Below are positions 21,138-21,628 of a DNA stretch of 21,628 nucleotides, in pieces. This DNA is from Spirochaetaceae bacterium (lineage in GTDB: Bacteria; Spirochaetota; Spirochaetia; Treponematales; Breznakiellaceae): contig JAITHM010000050.1 of assembly GCA_031279965.1 (NCBI GenBank), positions 1-21,628 on the forward strand. Reading direction: 5' to 3'. Within the stretch, counting starts at the first letter, position 1. Every line of letters begins with the position of its first letter. The notes beneath the pieces are model-generated. The model ran no database searches. It was given only the letters and a program-made list of their open reading frames with translations, and had not been told where the DNA came from. The translations under genes and the position numbers were made by a program.

Positions 21138-21628
21138 ATGAAATCTTTCATGCTCTTTAATTTTGACATAATTTCTAAATTTTGTCAAGCCCCCCTGTCC
21201 GCCGCGCATTACCGAACAAATAAATCAGCCACCGGCAACGTGGGGACGTTCAGCGGGGAGACGGGGAACATCAACTACGCCCTTGATGAAGCTGGAAGTG
21301 TCGATAATGGGAGTATGGGACTACCAAACTTAAAAGACAGTGTCGTAAAAATACTTCACGGAACGCCGGAAGAAAAGGCCAAACTACCCCGCTCTTATTT
21401 CTACATGGCAACTACGCCGCAGGCATTGAAAGAGCACGGCCTTACCGGAGATTTTTTCAGCGTCAGATACGGCGTTATAACACGGCATAAAGGGAAAGAC
21501 GCTAATCACAATCTTTCGGCGCAAAATTGGATTGATATATGCGATGAGATAACCCGTCCGTTTGCTATCGTAAAACACAAAGACGGCTACCGTATGTTTG
21601 TTGATGTTAAAGTCAATAACAATCTTGC
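21138..21628 (+). CDS. Phage polyvalent-protein fragment with MuF-C/PBECR-like toxin domain (runs off window, 5' side degraded)
   Basis: An open frame runs to the window edge without a stop; ATG 21138 is the first plausible in-frame start, but it probably is not the original one. From about 21225 the protein reads NKSATGNVGTFSGETGNI, a linker found between domains of large phage and ICE polyvalent proteins. It is followed by MATTPQALKEHGLTGDFF, then RHKGKDANHNLSAQNWIDIC and EITRPFAIVKHKDGYRMFVD. That arrangement is typical of MuF-C/PBECR-type (barnase/EndoU/RelE-like) nuclease domains at the C-terminus of phage head-associated proteins. The portion before the linker does not look like the family, suggesting truncation or a frameshift near 21223. 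The domain may still be a toxin. Homology is judged by eye. Confidence 0.55.
   Translation, partial: MKSFMLFNFDIISKFCQAPLSAAHYRTNKSATGNVGTFSGETGNINYALDEAGSVDNGSMGLPNLKDSVVKILHGTPEEKAKLPRSYFYMATTPQALKEHGLTGDFFSVRYGVITRHKGKDANHNLSAQNWIDICDEITRPFAIVKHKDGYRMFVDVKVNNNL
21160..21188 (-). promoter_or_regulatory. Possible distal promoter for the porin-like gene
   Basis: On the minus strand TTGACA (21188-21183) is followed after 17 bp by CAAAAT (21165-21160, 4/6). The plus strand also has TTGACA at 21163-21168, making an inverted pair. Confidence 0.4.

Noticed and set aside
20882..21169. Minus-strand 95-codon frame upstream of the porin-like gene
   Set aside because: It is composed of hairpin-rich intergenic sequence with no recognisable domain, and its start lies in the promoter-like region.

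Overview
The window looks like a piece of a spirochete chromosome, most likely a Treponema from an animal or insect gut. The evidence is a FlbB/MotE-type flagellar gene, a sigma-28-like flagellar promoter, Treponema-style outer-membrane barrels, a DUF3782-type coiled-coil protein and relaxed lipoboxes. Base composition looks close to 50% G+C. The genus is an inference from gene content. There is no rRNA or tRNA gene and no CRISPR array, and no intact transposase was seen.

Left part (1-4626). The 3' end of a TonB-dependent receptor overlaps rlmB (23S rRNA 2'-O-methyltransferase). Converging on rlmB, with stops overlapping by 4 bp, is a fused [2Fe-2S]/molybdopterin hydroxylase of the selenium-dependent xanthine dehydrogenase type. 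It has its own promoter.

Region 4627-9799. Three genes are joined by 4-bp start/stop overlaps: a GH18-like lipoprotein, a DUF4143-type AAA ATPase, and a large AddB/RexB-like PD-(D/E)XK nuclease with Fe-S cysteines but no visible Walker A.

Region 9800-12725. A promoter drives a LolA-like periplasmic protein and an outer-membrane barrel, whose last codons form a terminator hairpin. A DUF3782-type protein with a tandem-repeat coiled coil follows.

Region 12726-15347. A sigma-28-like promoter precedes a FlgN-like chaperone, FlbB, and a secreted HEAT-repeat protein.

Region 15348-18255. An apparently leaderless lipoprotein gene starts an operon with exbB, two exbD genes and tonB. This is a complete energising system for TonB-dependent receptors such as the one at the left edge.

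Region 18256-21628. A 483-bp spacer holds two 98%-identical copies of a ~118-bp structured repeat around a strong hairpin terminator. Then come a TatD-family hydrolase with an altered metal-site residue, a bidirectional terminator, and a convergent porin-like gene with a long hairpin-rich upstream region. At the right edge is a truncated phage-type polyvalent protein fragment with a MuF-C/PBECR-like toxin domain, probably frameshifted at its 5' side.
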